Source of the DNA: GCA-020343675 sp964462945
GTDB taxonomy: Bacteria > Planctomycetota > Phycisphaerae > Sedimentisphaerales > Anaerobacaceae
Direction of reading: 5' to 3'
Length of the DNA: 64,000 bases
NCBI GenBank assembly: GCA_964462945.1
Contig: CAYWZW010000013.1
Location: 1 to 64,000, forward strand
The first letter of the stretch is position 1, and the number at the start of each line of letters is the position of its first letter. The position numbers and the translations under genes are program-made. Below the pieces are notes generated by a model. The model was not told the origin of the DNA and searched no databases. It saw nothing but the letters and a program-made list of their open reading frames with translations. Below are positions 51,045 through 60,331 of this stretch, piece after piece.

Positions 51045-52856
51045 ATGAGAACTCTATTTCTAACCTTGATCACGTGTCTGTTTGTAGTGCCTGCATACGC
51101 CAAATACAGCGGCGGTGCAGGTGAGCCTAACGACCCGTACCAGATCGCTACGGCCGCCGATCTGATCGCCCTCGGCGAAGATCCCAATGATTACGACAAG
51201 CACTTCATCCTGACCGCCGACATCGACCTGGACCCGAACCTCCCCGGCCGAAAGGTTTTCGACAAGGCTGTCATCGCTCCGGATATCAACGAAACGAACG
51301 AGCGGCGGCGCTTTGATGGAACTCCTTTCACCGGCGTCTTTGACGGCAACGGCCACACGATCTCGCATCTGACAATCATCGGCAAGGACTATCTGGGCCT
51401 GTTTGGCGAATTGGCATCCGAGGCCGATGTCATAGACTTGGGTGTGGTGGATGTCAATATAGCCGGTTCACATGATCTTGTCGGCGGGCTGGTGGGCTAT
51501 AACAGCACGGGAGATGTAACACACTGCTACAGCACCGGTGTGGTCTGTGGGAGCCGCGACGTCGGCGGATTGGTCGGTGCAAGTTCTCATGTTGTTGGAT
51601 GGGGCCGTAGCCCGGCACCTCAACAAGGTTACATAGCCGAAAGCTACTCAACCGCCAGCGTCAGCGGAAGAAGTAATGTCGGGGGGCTCGTGGGCAACAA
51701 CGGGATGATAGATGGCTGGTACGCGGGCAATAGTGTGGTCCAGTGCTACAGCACAGGTTCAGTCAATGGCACTGAAAGAGTCGGCGGCCTTGTGGGCTAC
51801 AATTCCCCTGGCGGTACAATTATCACCAGCTACAGCACAGGTTCAGTCAATGGCACTGAAAGAGTCGGCGGCCTTGTGGGCGACAACTTTTATGGTGGTA
51901 CCATCACCACAAGCTACAGCGGTGGTTCGGTCAGCGGCGATTCGTCTGTCGGCGGGCTGGTAGGCAGTGGTTTCCATACGTCGGTTACACATAGCGTCTG
52001 GGATATGGAGACCTCCGGCCTGTCGGCAAGTGCCGGCGGAGTGGGCTTGACGTCAGTTGAGATGATGGACCCCTACGTACTGGGCCTAAACGGCTTTGGC
52101 GGCGATCCGAACTGGGTCCTGGATCCCGGACACGACTACCCCAAACTCGCCTGGGAGGGGACGCCGGGAGGAACCATTCCCGAGCCGAATATTGACTGGC
52201 TGGAAGGACAGGGAACGCCAGAAGAGCCCTATCGCATTGACATAGCCGACCAACTGATCCTTCTGGGCAAGGCGAGTGTCCTTTGGGATAAGCATTTTGT
52301 CCTCACTACGGATATCGATCTGGATCCGAACCTGCCGAACAGGCAGGTGTTTCGACAGGCGCCAATTCCAGTTTTCGGGGGAGTCTTTGACGGCAATGGG
52401 CACACAATATCGAATCTAACGATCACAGGTGGAAGCGATCTGGGCCTGTTTGGCCAACTGGCTTCTGTCGCCGAGGTCAAAGACTTATGGGTAGTCGATG
52501 TCAACATAACCAGCTCAGGCTATTGTGTCGGCGGGTTGGTGGGCAACAACGGGGGCAGCATCACCACGAGCTACAGCACCGGTTCGGTCACAGGAGGTGG
52601 TTATGTCGGCGGGCTGGTGGGCCTCAACGGGGGCAGCATCACCACGAGCTACAGTGCGAGTGCGGTCAGCGGTGGCGACAGGGTCGGCGGGCTTGTGGGG
52701 GGGAACGAATATGCGGAGGTGACCCACTGCTATAGCACCGGTGCGGTCACAGGAGGTGGTTATGTCGGCGGGCTGGTGGGCCACAACGGGGGCAGCATCA
52801 GCACGAGCTACAGTGCGAGTGCGGTCAGCGGTGGCGACAGGGTCGGCGGGCTTGTG
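51045..52856 (+). CDS. Secreted GLUG-repeat protein, N-terminal part (cut by gap)
   Basis: This is the first 604 codons of a large surface protein. The signal peptide is MRTLFLTLITCLFVVPAYA. Two copies of a module follow, each beginning with a GxGxPxxPYxI leader and KHFxLTxDIDLDPNLP. Each continues with many GLUG units of the form VGGLVGxNxGxIxxSYSTGSVSG. Two nearly identical 159-bp units (from about 52586 and 52745) lead into the gap. GGAGG lies 9 nt before the ATG. GLUG proteins are adhesin-like beta-helices at the cell surface. The frame should continue directly into the part after the gap. Confidence 0.9.
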
Positions 52857-52956
52857 NNNNNNNNNNNNNNNNNNNNNNNNNNNNNNNNNNNNNNNNNNNN
52901 NNNNNNNNNNNNNNNNNNNNNNNNNNNNNNNNNNNNNNNNNNNNNNNNNNNNNNNN
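52857..52956. other. Assembly gap of 100 Ns
   Basis: Exactly 100 Ns interrupt the GLUG gene at the end of a tandem unit. The base before is the end of CTTGTG and the base after begins GGGGGGAAC, and the intact unit reads CTTGTGGGGGGGAAC. A join with no missing bases would restore both sequence and frame. The true gap is therefore probably zero or a whole number of units. Confidence 0.95.
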
Positions 52957-54423
52957 GGGGGGAACAACCGGCCTTTGGGAGTCGGCTGCTTCTGGGACAT
53001 ACAGACCTCAGGTCAATCTGGAAGTGCAGGCGGCATAGGTTGTACGACCGCCGAGATGATGGACCCCTACATGTTCGCCCTCAACGGCTGGGCGAACGAT
53101 CCGAACTGGATTTTGGACGTAGGGCGCGACTATCCCCGTCTGGCCTGGGAGGGAACGCCCGGACAGATCATCCCGGAGCCCGTCATTGACTGGCTTGACG
53201 GACAGGGAACCGAGCAAGAGCCCTATCGCATTGACACAGCCGACCAGTTGATACTCCTGGGGCGGGCCAGTGTGCTATGGGATAAGCACTTTGTCCTGCG
53301 TGCCGATATCGATCTGGATCCCAACCTTCCAAGACGGAAAGTCTTCCACCAAGCCGTGATCGCACCTTTTGAGGCTGGCGCTCTTTTCACGGGAGTCTTT
53401 GACGGGGGAGGTCACATTATCTCCAATCTGACGATTGACGGCGGCGAGATCCTGGGCTTGTTTGGCCGTTTGACACAGGAGGCCGAGGTTAGGAATATCG
53501 GGGTAGTCGATGCTAACATCATTGGCTCCGGCGCCTGTGCCGCCGGCCTCGTGGGCGAGAATGGCGGGCGCATCCTGGCGAGCTACAGCAGCGGCTCGGT
53601 CAGCGGGCATTGGCGTGTCGGCGGCCTCGTGGGCCTCAACTGGGGCAGTGTCATTTCGAGTTACAGCAGCGGCCCAGTCAGCGGCACTTCGAGCGATGTC
53701 GGCGGTCTCGTGGGCCACAACTCCGGGAGCATCACCGCAAGCCACAGCACCGGTGCGGTCAGCGGAAGTGGGGGGTATGTCGGCGGCCTCGTGGGCTACA
53801 GCGGGGGCAGTGTCATTTCGAGCTACGCCGCCGGCTCAGTCAATGGTAATGAGGATGTCGGCGGTCTCGTGGGCAGAAATAGCGGGGAGGTTACCAACTG
53901 CTACAGCACCGGTGCAGTCAGAGGCGACTCAAATGTCGGTGGCCTGGTGGGTCACAACGGTTTTAGCCGTGTAACCCGGTGCTACAGCACCGGTGCAGTC
54001 AATGGCAGTTCCAATGTCGGCGGGCTGGTCGGGCACACCTACGGTGGCGTGACTCAATGCTACAGCACCGGCGCGGTCAGCGGTAATATGTATGTCGGCG
54101 GGCTGGTGGGCTTGAACAACCACGGTGATGTCAGCCGGTGCTACAGCAGCGGCTCGGTCAGCGGGCATTGGCGTGTCGGCGGGCTGGTGGGGTACAATTG
54201 GGAGGGCTGGATCGAAAACTGTTTCTGGGACACCCAGACCTCAGGCCAAGCCAGCAGCAGAGGCGGCACAGGCAAGACCACAGTCGAGATGCAGACGGCC
54301 AGCACCTTTCTCAACGCTGGCTGGGACTTCGTCGGCGAGACGGCCAATGGCGTCGAAGATGTCTGGTGGATCTTAGAAGGGAAGGACTATCCGCGCCTGT
54401 GGTGGGAAGCCGCAGAGCAGTGA
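52957..54423 (+). CDS. GLUG-repeat protein, C-terminal part (continues from 51045)
   Basis: This holds the last 488 codons of the same gene, in the frame that follows from a gapless join. It ends module two (CFWDIQTSGQSGSAGGIG, MMDPYMFALNGW), then holds a third module (GQGTEQEPYRIDTADQLILL, KHFVLRADIDLDPNLPRRKV). Nine or so GLUG units follow, and a terminal capping segment (WWILEGKDYPRLWWE). No dockerin or sortase anchor was seen, so the mode of surface attachment is unknown. The three modules show internal duplication of the whole gene. Confidence 0.88.
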   Translation, partial: GGNNRPLGVGCFWDIQTSGQSGSAGGIGCTTAEMMDPYMFALNGWANDPNWILDVGRDYPRLAWEGTPGQIIPEPVIDWLDGQGTEQEPYRIDTADQLILLGRASVLWDKHFVLRADIDLDPNLPRRKVFHQAVIAPFEAGALFTGVFDGGGHIISNLTIDGGEILGLFGRLTQEAEVRNIGVVDANIIGSGACAAGLVGENGGRILASYSSGSVSGHWRVGGLVGLNWGSVISSYSSGPVSGTSSDVGGLVGHNSGSITASHSTGAVSGSGGYVGGLVGYSGGSVISSYAAGSVNGNEDVGGLVGRNSGEVTNCYSTGAVRGDSNVGGLVGHNGFSRVTRCYSTGAVNGSSNVGGLVGHTYGGVTQCYSTGAVSGNMYVGGLVGLNNHGDVSRCYSSGSVSGHWRVGGLVGYNWEGWIENCFWDTQTSGQASSRGGTGKTTVEMQTASTFLNAGWDFVGETANGVEDVWWILEGKDYPRLWWEAAEQ

Positions 54424-54813
54424 AACGGAACCGCAGATTAACGCTGATGGACGCAGAAAAAAGAAGTATCGGTGTTTATCCGTGTTCATCAGCGGTTAAT
54501 GAAAAATCGAGAAAGCGACGCCGGGTCTCACTGTGATTATGCAAAACAAAGCCAATTTACTTCATTTTTCAGTTCGTGGCTATTCGGGCTCATTCGTGGC
54601 TAATTTGAAAAAACAAACCCAATTTTCCGAGCGCTGAGATGGATGCAAGTATTTGTTCTAAAAAGGATTATGAAAATAAATCGGCCTTACGAAGTCGAGA
54701 AAACAAAGCCAAATCAAAGCCAATCTTCATCCCCCATCAGTCCGGCAATTCCATACAACCATCGACAGACCTGACGGAAAGGGGTAAGACAGAAGTCTGA
54801 GAGGAGAAGTTCT
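54424..54813. repeat. Repeat-rich intergenic region
   Basis: No gene was seen. It has CGCAGATTAACGCTGATGGA followed by TATCCGTGTTCATCAGCGG, facing copies of one dispersed motif. From 54541 it has two copies of a TTCGTGGCTA-TTTGAAAAAACAAA-type unit that matches 59-93 at the window start. An AAACAAAGCCAA motif repeats three times. Confidence 0.6.
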
Positions 54814-55785
54814 ATGTTGTTAAATCGCGCTGTCAGGACTATCGTACTGGTATCCATGATATTGACAGAACCGACAATCAGTCGCGGGCAGTCGCCGACA
54901 TACGCCGAGCGTTTAGGCTGGCCGGCGGGTACGAAAGCCGTGATTTTCCACGTGGACGACGCCGGCATGTCGCATAATTCGAACGCGGGGGCGGTCAAGG
55001 CCGTCGAGGATGGCGTCGCCACGTCGCTAAGCCTCATGATGCCGTGCTCGTGGGTGCCGGAGCTGGCCGCTTATTTGAAGGCGCACCCGCAGGTTGACGC
55101 CGGGGTGCATCTGACGCTGACTTCGGAGTGGAAGAATTATCGGTGGGGGCCGGTCGCGGGCAAACCTGCCGTGCCGGGACTCGTGGACGGCGACGGTTAC
55201 TTATGGCACGGCGTAGCCGACGTTGTCGCGCACGCCACCGCGGACGAGTTCGAAGCGGAGATTCGCGCCCAGATTGACAGGGCCTTGTCGATGGGGATCG
55301 AGCCGACTCACCTGGATTCGCACATGGGTACGTGCTTTGTCCCGCAGTACATCGACCGCTATGTGAAAGTGGGGATTGAAAAGAAGATACCCATCCTCAT
55401 TTTTGGAGGGCACATGCAACATATCGGCGCCGAGGCCGAGCCTTTCAAGCCGCTGGTCCTTTCTATCGCCGAGAGGGTATGGAACGCCGGGCTTCCAGTC
55501 ATTGACGATCTCGTCACCAAGCCAACCCAGGCCGAGGACTACGAACAGAGAAAGGCGGAGCTGATCAAATTACTTCGTGAGATGAAACCCGGCATCACAG
55601 AAATTATCGTCCACTGCACCGTTCAGACGGAGGAGTTCTCGCACATTTCCGGCTCGGGCCCGGCTCGTGAGGCGGAGCTGCGCCTAATGGCCGACCCGGA
55701 CATTAAAGCGTTCATCAAGAGCGAAGGAATCGTCCTGACAACCTGGCGCGAGCTGAAGCAGCGGCGGCAGCGTGTGGAGAATTGA
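54814..55785 (+). CDS. Exported ChbG/YdjC-family carbohydrate deacetylase
   Basis: The 323-residue protein has a signal peptide and the YdjC fold motifs: IFHVDDAGMSHNSN (Asp-Asp metal site), GVHLTLTSEW (His ligand), PTHLDSHMGT (His ligand) and EIIVHCT near the end. The family removes acetyl groups from N-acetylated oligosaccharides such as chitobiose. AGGAGA lies 6 nt before the ATG. Export is unusual compared with cytoplasmic ChbG and fits other exported glycan enzymes here. It converges on the YeeE gene 6 nt downstream. Confidence 0.9.
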   Translation: MLLNRAVRTIVLVSMILTEPTISRGQSPTYAERLGWPAGTKAVIFHVDDAGMSHNSNAGAVKAVEDGVATSLSLMMPCSWVPELAAYLKAHPQVDAGVHLTLTSEWKNYRWGPVAGKPAVPGLVDGDGYLWHGVADVVAHATADEFEAEIRAQIDRALSMGIEPTHLDSHMGTCFVPQYIDRYVKVGIEKKIPILIFGGHMQHIGAEAEPFKPLVLSIAERVWNAGLPVIDDLVTKPTQAEDYEQRKAELIKLLREMKPGITEIIVHCTVQTEEFSHISGSGPAREAELRLMADPDIKAFIKSEGIVLTTWRELKQRRQRVEN

Positions 55786-55791
55786 ATCACC

Positions 55792-57102
55792 TTATGCGGT
55801 ATGCTTACTCGCCTGCCGGTGTTTGAGAAAGGCAGCCTTGGTCCATTGAGAGCTGCGCCAGTGCGCCCGAATGAGAACCAGCACAACCAAGGCCCACGCG
55901 CCCGTGAATCGCAGATAAAAAAGCCCCGTCTCCATCAAGCTGTCGGCATTGGTCGTGCATGAGTCCGCCAGCTCGCGCGGGGTGTATATGGCTCCCAAAC
56001 CAGTATGGCCGAAAATAGTCTGCCAGGGCAGGAGCAAAATGAGCGCGACCAGCGAAAGGTAGAATGCTCGAGCTATACGGCTCAGTCCTCCGAGTCCGCC
56101 TCCGATGGAGACCGTCAGGGCAAAGAATGTCGTCAAACCGTAAAGCAAGCAGGCGAACACGAGAATCGCGTTTGCAGGATGCACGACGGAGGCGATGTGC
56201 TCGAATGTCAAGTCAAAGGGAAGCAGGCGAAGCGGCCGTTGCTCTGGCCTTTGTGCCTCAACTCGCGCACTGGCGGGTGGCAGCCTCAAGCGCAGCTTGG
56301 GGATGGCTTCTCCTGCATTTACCATCCCCAAAGCCTTCGGCTTTGAGGCTGCCACGCCATTAGGCTGGCCCATTTCAACCTGTCCCGTATTGGCCAGCCA
56401 GAAGATTGTCTGAAGCAGTACAAGACACAGCACCGCAATCACAAACAGGAAGTTTTTCCACGCGCGAAATACGCCGACCGCTTCGAGGCCGTCTCTTGTG
56501 AACGCCAGGCTTTTTGTGCGGAAATCGCCTTGGTTTAGTGCCAGATCTTCTGCCTTGTTGTACGGATCAGCACGTCCTTTTCTTCCTGACCGGGTCAAGA
56601 TGAGCGCCAGCGAGCCCGCCGCAAGGACGGGAATGATCCACGTAATCTGTGACGTGCCCGTCATTTGCGGCAGCGTGACCTGGCCGTAGTTGAGGATTCT
56701 CTCCAGCGGGACGACGATGGAAGGGTAAATCAGGATATAGACGTGGGCCCCGAAGAACATGCCGATAACAGCGGCCAGGGCATCCATGCGGCCCGAGGCG
56801 GCAGAGGCTATGCCGATGCCGGGACAGAACCCGGTGAGCCCCAGGCCAATTCCGACCAAAGCTCCGCCCATGAGCAACGGGAGAACGGCGGCGGCTTTTA
56901 TATCCACGTTGGCCACCCCACCCAGCCCCAGGAGCCACGTCCCGATCATTCCGACGAGCACGGCGACGACGACGGTGCGCAGGGCGTGAAGGTCTTTCAG
57001 CCTGAGCGAGCCGATGATCTTGTCCGGGTCTGTGAGTCCGGCCAGGACCAAAGCAGCCCCGAAGATTGCACCCATGATAAGACCAATAACAGGAGCCGCC
57101 AT
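55792..57102 (-). CDS. YeeE/YedE-family transporter with in-frame palindromic insertion
   Basis: The 436-residue membrane protein has an N-terminal YeeE/YedE sulfur-transport domain (about residues 1-180, with GLTGFCPGIGIASA keeping the family cysteine). A hydrophobic segment follows, then a C-terminal half with four more membrane segments. Between them, residues about 250-276 are encoded by the 79-bp palindromic element (ASKPKALGMVNAGEAIPKL), likely in a loop. The ATG at 57102 has GAGG 9 nt upstream, one base after the previous gene's stop; an in-frame start at 57231 is rejected. Thiosulfate or a sulfur carrier is the probable substrate. It may form a pair with the upstream half-size protein. 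Confidence 0.85.
   Translation of the reverse strand: MAAPVIGLIMGAIFGAALVLAGLTDPDKIIGSLRLKDLHALRTVVVAVLVGMIGTWLLGLGGVANVDIKAAAVLPLLMGGALVGIGLGLTGFCPGIGIASAASGRMDALAAVIGMFFGAHVYILIYPSIVVPLERILNYGQVTLPQMTGTSQITWIIPVLAAGSLALILTRSGRKGRADPYNKAEDLALNQGDFRTKSLAFTRDGLEAVGVFRAWKNFLFVIAVLCLVLLQTIFWLANTGQVEMGQPNGVAASKPKALGMVNAGEAIPKLRLRLPPASARVEAQRPEQRPLRLLPFDLTFEHIASVVHPANAILVFACLLYGLTTFFALTVSIGGGLGGLSRIARAFYLSLVALILLLPWQTIFGHTGLGAIYTPRELADSCTTNADSLMETGLFYLRFTGAWALVVLVLIRAHWRSSQWTKAAFLKHRQASKHTA
56277..56355. repeat. 79-bp cruciform palindromic element, copy B, inside a gene
   Basis: GTGGCAGCCTCAA (56277-56289) and TTGAGGCTGCCAC (56343-56355) are a perfect 13-bp stem. TTGGGGATGG / CCATCCCCAA (56297-56306, 56322-56331) form a 10-bp inner stem. 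Side hairpins CAAGC-GCA-GCTTG and AAAGCC-TTC-GGCTTT complete a four-way fold. Reverse copy of 15156-15240. Confidence 0.9.
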
Positions 57103-57103
57103 G

Positions 57104-57673
57104 TCAAAGTCCTCGCCTGTCTTTGTTCGGTGCGTTGCGATACACAAGGTATGCGACGAGCGCACCGAAGCCAAATACGGTGATGGTGAATGGCACCGCC
57201 GAGAGCGATAGCTGGGCCCAGCCGCTAACAAATTGTCCGGTTACGCCCCCGTGGGCCAATCCGGCACCAAGCAGCGCACAGAGTCCCCCACAGAATCCGG
57301 CGATCAGGTGGAGTAGCACGGGGCCCTGGTGATTTCTCCGCCACCAGGCGGAGGTGGCCCGGACTTTCCACGTTCGCAGGTGCAGGGCAGCGAAGAGAGC
57401 GCCGATGACAAGACCAATGCCAAACCACCCGCCGGAGCCGAACTTGTTGTAGTCCTTGTTGCTCCCCTCGACTTCGCTCAGGCCCTGGATGAGTGGATGG
57501 TTCTGTGCATATTCGGGCGCCGCGCGTTCGAGCGTTTTGGCATCGACGACGACGAATTGGCTGGAAACATCCAGCGGCTGCGCCAGGGCGATGGCCAAGA
57601 CCTGCACGAGTCCCAACAGAATGCCTGCGGTCCACCACGGCACGGGAGGTGTCTGGGCTTTAAGTTCGTTCAT
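57104..57673 (-). CDS. YeeE/YedE-family half-size membrane protein
   Basis: The 189-residue protein has membrane segments at about residues 15-37, 95-115, 128-150 and 160-182. It carries the family pattern FCGGLCALLGAGLAHGGVTGQ. In relatives this stretch has GCTSG with a functional cysteine; here it reads GGVTG, so that cysteine is missing. The ATG at 57673 has AGGAAAG 8 nt upstream; an in-frame start at 57868 passes through repeat DNA and is rejected. It ends one base before the next YeeE gene and is surely co-transcribed. The pair may form one transporter. Confidence 0.85.
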   Translation of the reverse strand: MNELKAQTPPVPWWTAGILLGLVQVLAIALAQPLDVSSQFVVVDAKTLERAAPEYAQNHPLIQGLSEVEGSNKDYNKFGSGGWFGIGLVIGALFAALHLRTWKVRATSAWWRRNHQGPVLLHLIAGFCGGLCALLGAGLAHGGVTGQFVSGWAQLSLSAVPFTITVFGFGALVAYLVYRNAPNKDRRGL

Positions 57674-57840
57674 GATTGGTACTTTCCTATTTCTCACCAC
57701 TCTTCCATGAGGTTCGACACGAGCGGGATTGTAGTGGATGCCGCCGGAGGTGTCAAACAAAAAACTCCTCACCCGATCCGTCAGACCGCTCGTTGCCGCC
57801 GTGGAATTACCGGACTGAAAGGCATCCCCCCGATCCCGGA

Positions 57841-57892
57841 TTGCCGATGGCCGATTGCCGATTGACAATCGAAAATCGCAAATCGAAAATCA
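57841..57892. repeat. Second AATCG inverted-repeat tract
   Basis: CCGATTGCCGATTG followed by ACAATCGAAAATCGCAAATC and CGAAAATC is the same kind of degenerate hairpin as 4970-5091. It lies upstream of the YeeE pair and next to the sulfatase stop. Confidence 0.6.
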
Positions 57893-57900
57893 GTTGGTCT

Positions 57901-59355
57901 CTATGATTTGACGTCGATGTACTCAGCGGCGATCCTGTCGCCGGTCCTTTCAACCCAGCCTCGCAAAAGCCGGCGATGCGTATCCAGGACGTCTTTGTAG
58001 TCTCCGGCTTCTGCGAGGTTCTTCATCTCACCCGGATCATTTTTCAAATCTATGAGCTGCTCGCGGTGGCCCCCTGAGTCGTAAATGCAGTACTTGAATC
58101 GGCCTGTTCGCAGCATCCTTCCATTCTCGGTCTCCGAGACAACGAAATCGCGCCACTCTTTAATGTCTTTCCCATCTGCCAAAGGCCGCAAGCTCCTGCC
58201 CAGGAGTCCTTCGGGGGGTTCTACGCCCGCGTAGTCACAAAGCGTCGGAAGAAGGTCGAGACCGTTGGAAACCAGATGCGCATCGTCAACCAGCCCCGCG
58301 GGAATCTTCCCCTTGTAGCTCATCATAAATGGAACGCGGACGGATTCGCCATAAAGCACCGACTTGTGCTCCATTTTATGCGCCGAATCCATGTCACCGT
58401 GGTCGCTGGTGAACACGATCAGGGTGTTGTCCTCCATCCCGGCTTCTCGCAGGGCATCGAGCACTATCGCGATTTCCTCATCAACCATTTCGGTGAGCCG
58501 GCAGTATGCCCAGCGGTGCAGGCGCCATTGATCGTCCGTCCACTTCTCGCGGATGTATGCGCGGAAAGGTCTTATATTCAAGTACTTCTGCGTGATGCAC
58601 TCCGGCTCAGCCTCCGGCACGGCGTGATTGGGCGGCAGGGGAGGGCAATTGGCCTGCACAAAGGCGCTGATGTCGCCGCTCTTTCGCGCACGATCCAGCA
58701 CGGCCTCGCAGGTCTTGGAATCTATGTTGCCGGCGGGGGCTTCTGCCCTTGAGCGGCTGAAATCATTGATCGCCATGTAGCAGATATCGTGCGGATTGAT
58801 GAACGAGGCAAATAGCAGGAACGGTTTTGTGTGCCGACCTTTGATGAATTCCGCGCAGGCCTCGGCCAATCCCCGGCGTGAGTCGCCGGTCAGATTTCGA
58901 TATCCAAGGTTCTGCACGTTGTTCATCATTTTAGGCAGGTGCACCTTGCCGCCGTAGGCCGTCTCATAGCCCGCCTTCTGGAAGAGCCGGCCGAGCGACT
59001 GTTCCACCATCGTGTCGGTCACGGCCGCCTGCCCGGAGTCCTCATTCTGGCCCATTCCTATGGCGCTGGGCATCAGGCCCGTCTGCAGGCTGAACCGGCT
59101 CGGCACGCAAACGGGGTTGCAGGAGTATGCTCTTTCAAACCGGATCCCGGAAGCAGCCAGCCGGTCCATGGCGGGCGTCTTGAGCCATTTGTTTCCCATG
59201 CAGCTCATCATGCCGGCGTGCTGCTGGTCGGTCATGATGAAAAGGATATTCGGCCTGTCTTCTTTCTTTGGGCTATCCTTGGCTGATGCTATCCGCCTCG
59301 GCATCAGTCCGATGGCAGCGGCGGCCGTCGCCGCGATAAATTCTCGTCTTCTCAT
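57901..59355 (-). CDS. Tat-exported type I sulfatase (Cys-type), second
   Basis: The 484-residue protein starts MRRREFIAATAAAAIG, a short twin-arginine signal. The formylglycine motif is C83-V-P-S-R87. Metal-site residues are in IMTDQQH (D43, Q44) and FTSDHGDMD, and YGGKVHLP carries the Lys/His. It belongs to a different sulfatase branch from the one at 17602. GGAGAG lies 4 nt before the ATG at 59355; a GTG four codons earlier is less likely. It should be activated by the maturase at 33291. The substrate is unknown. Confidence 0.92.
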   Translation of the reverse strand: MRRREFIAATAAAAIGLMPRRIASAKDSPKKEDRPNILFIMTDQQHAGMMSCMGNKWLKTPAMDRLAASGIRFERAYSCNPVCVPSRFSLQTGLMPSAIGMGQNEDSGQAAVTDTMVEQSLGRLFQKAGYETAYGGKVHLPKMMNNVQNLGYRNLTGDSRRGLAEACAEFIKGRHTKPFLLFASFINPHDICYMAINDFSRSRAEAPAGNIDSKTCEAVLDRARKSGDISAFVQANCPPLPPNHAVPEAEPECITQKYLNIRPFRAYIREKWTDDQWRLHRWAYCRLTEMVDEEIAIVLDALREAGMEDNTLIVFTSDHGDMDSAHKMEHKSVLYGESVRVPFMMSYKGKIPAGLVDDAHLVSNGLDLLPTLCDYAGVEPPEGLLGRSLRPLADGKDIKEWRDFVVSETENGRMLRTGRFKYCIYDSGGHREQLIDLKNDPGEMKNLAEAGDYKDVLDTHRRLLRGWVERTGDRIAAEYIDVKS

Positions 59356-59450
59356 TCTTCTCTCCACATCTTAATAGTCACCTCACCCGAGTGGATTGGC
59401 ACGGCAAAATGGCCCTCGCGTGCACCGCACTGCTATACTTTCTGCTTAAA

Positions 59451-59465
59451 GCTATATATTATAGC
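59451..59465. promoter_or_regulatory. Palindrome GCTATA-TAT-TATAGC upstream of the sulfatase
   Basis: Perfect 6-bp arms; read on the minus strand it contains TATAAT, about 95 nt before the sulfatase start. No good -35 box stands before it, so the promoter role is only possible. Confidence 0.3.
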
Positions 59466-59506
59466 GTTATGTTTGCAGCCATCCACGCACGTGCCGCTGA
59501 TTTGCT

Positions 59507-60331
59507 CTATGCACGTGCACGGTTCCTGATGGTCGCCAGCACAACTTGGAGCATGCGCTCATTTCCGAGCCGGCGGCGATAGTTTTTCTCCTGGTCGCCG
59601 GTCAGGATGTGCTCGCCGTGTTTGGGGCAATCGAAAACAAACAGCAGGGCGGCTCTCTGCATCCCGAAGTACTCCGCTACGGCAAACGTTGCTGCCGTCT
59701 CCATATCGACGCCGGAAAAGCCCTGAGCACCCCATTTCTCGATGTCATCGTTGCTTTCCGCAAACAGGGCGGACGTCGTATAGACGCGTCCGTGGTGAGT
59801 TTTGAGCCCTTCTGCGCTGGCGGGGTCAACAGCATCTTCGAACCGGACCGTAGCCGAGATTTCTTTTCCATCCTGCTTGTAGTACTGGGATGCTCCTTCG
59901 CCGCCGTATGCACTCGACACGGCAAGAAGATCGCCGGCCAACAGGTGTTCCGAGAGCGCTCCACAGCAGCCGATTTGGATAACGAGCCGAGTGCCCAGCA
60001 CGCCGAAAACGTGCACGATTTCAGACGCCATCGGCGCGCCGTAAACCGAGGCGTATGCGACGCGGACCCCGTCAATATCCCCGATGAAGACATCGTCAAT
60101 CACCACATTGGGGTCGCGAATATCAAGAACGTTGGAAAAGAGCTGCCGCATCTGAGTATAATGATACCTCAGAGCCCTGGTCCCGCGAATGATGAGGGCG
60201 GCGGGTATCCGGTCGTCCGGGATGTTCAGCAGGGTTTGCCAATCGGATCTTGTCAGGTCGTGAAGCATATAATCTTCTTGGAGCGAACAGCCGAGTACAG
60301 CAGCCGTCGCAAGGCAAATTCGTCCACTCAT
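59507..60331 (-). CDS. Nucleoside phosphorylase (PNP/UDP family)
   Basis: The 274-residue protein has the PNP/UDP fold: a phosphate-site strand LGTRLVIQIGCCGAL, AYGGEGASQYY, and the nucleoside-site signature GVDMETAATFAVAEYFG near residue 204. It splits uridine or purine nucleosides with phosphate. The ATG at 60331 overlaps the lactonase stop by four bases (ATGA), suggesting coupling. An internal ATG at 60268 starts the conserved part and may be the true start. Cytoplasmic; base preference not certain. Confidence 0.85.
   Translation of the reverse strand: MSGRICLATAAVLGCSLQEDYMLHDLTRSDWQTLLNIPDDRIPAALIIRGTRALRYHYTQMRQLFSNVLDIRDPNVVIDDVFIGDIDGVRVAYASVYGAPMASEIVHVFGVLGTRLVIQIGCCGALSEHLLAGDLLAVSSAYGGEGASQYYKQDGKEISATVRFEDAVDPASAEGLKTHHGRVYTTSALFAESNDDIEKWGAQGFSGVDMETAATFAVAEYFGMQRAALLFVFDCPKHGEHILTGDQEKNYRRRLGNERMLQVVLATIRNRARA

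Noticed and set aside
51480..54200. CRISPR-like array of regular repeats
   Set aside because: The regular units are codon-level GLUG repeats within one open frame, without uniform spacers.
52741..54423. Separate gene starting before the N gap in another frame
   Set aside because: Only the part after the gap is GLUG-like in that frame. The part before the gap is coding in the frame from 51045.
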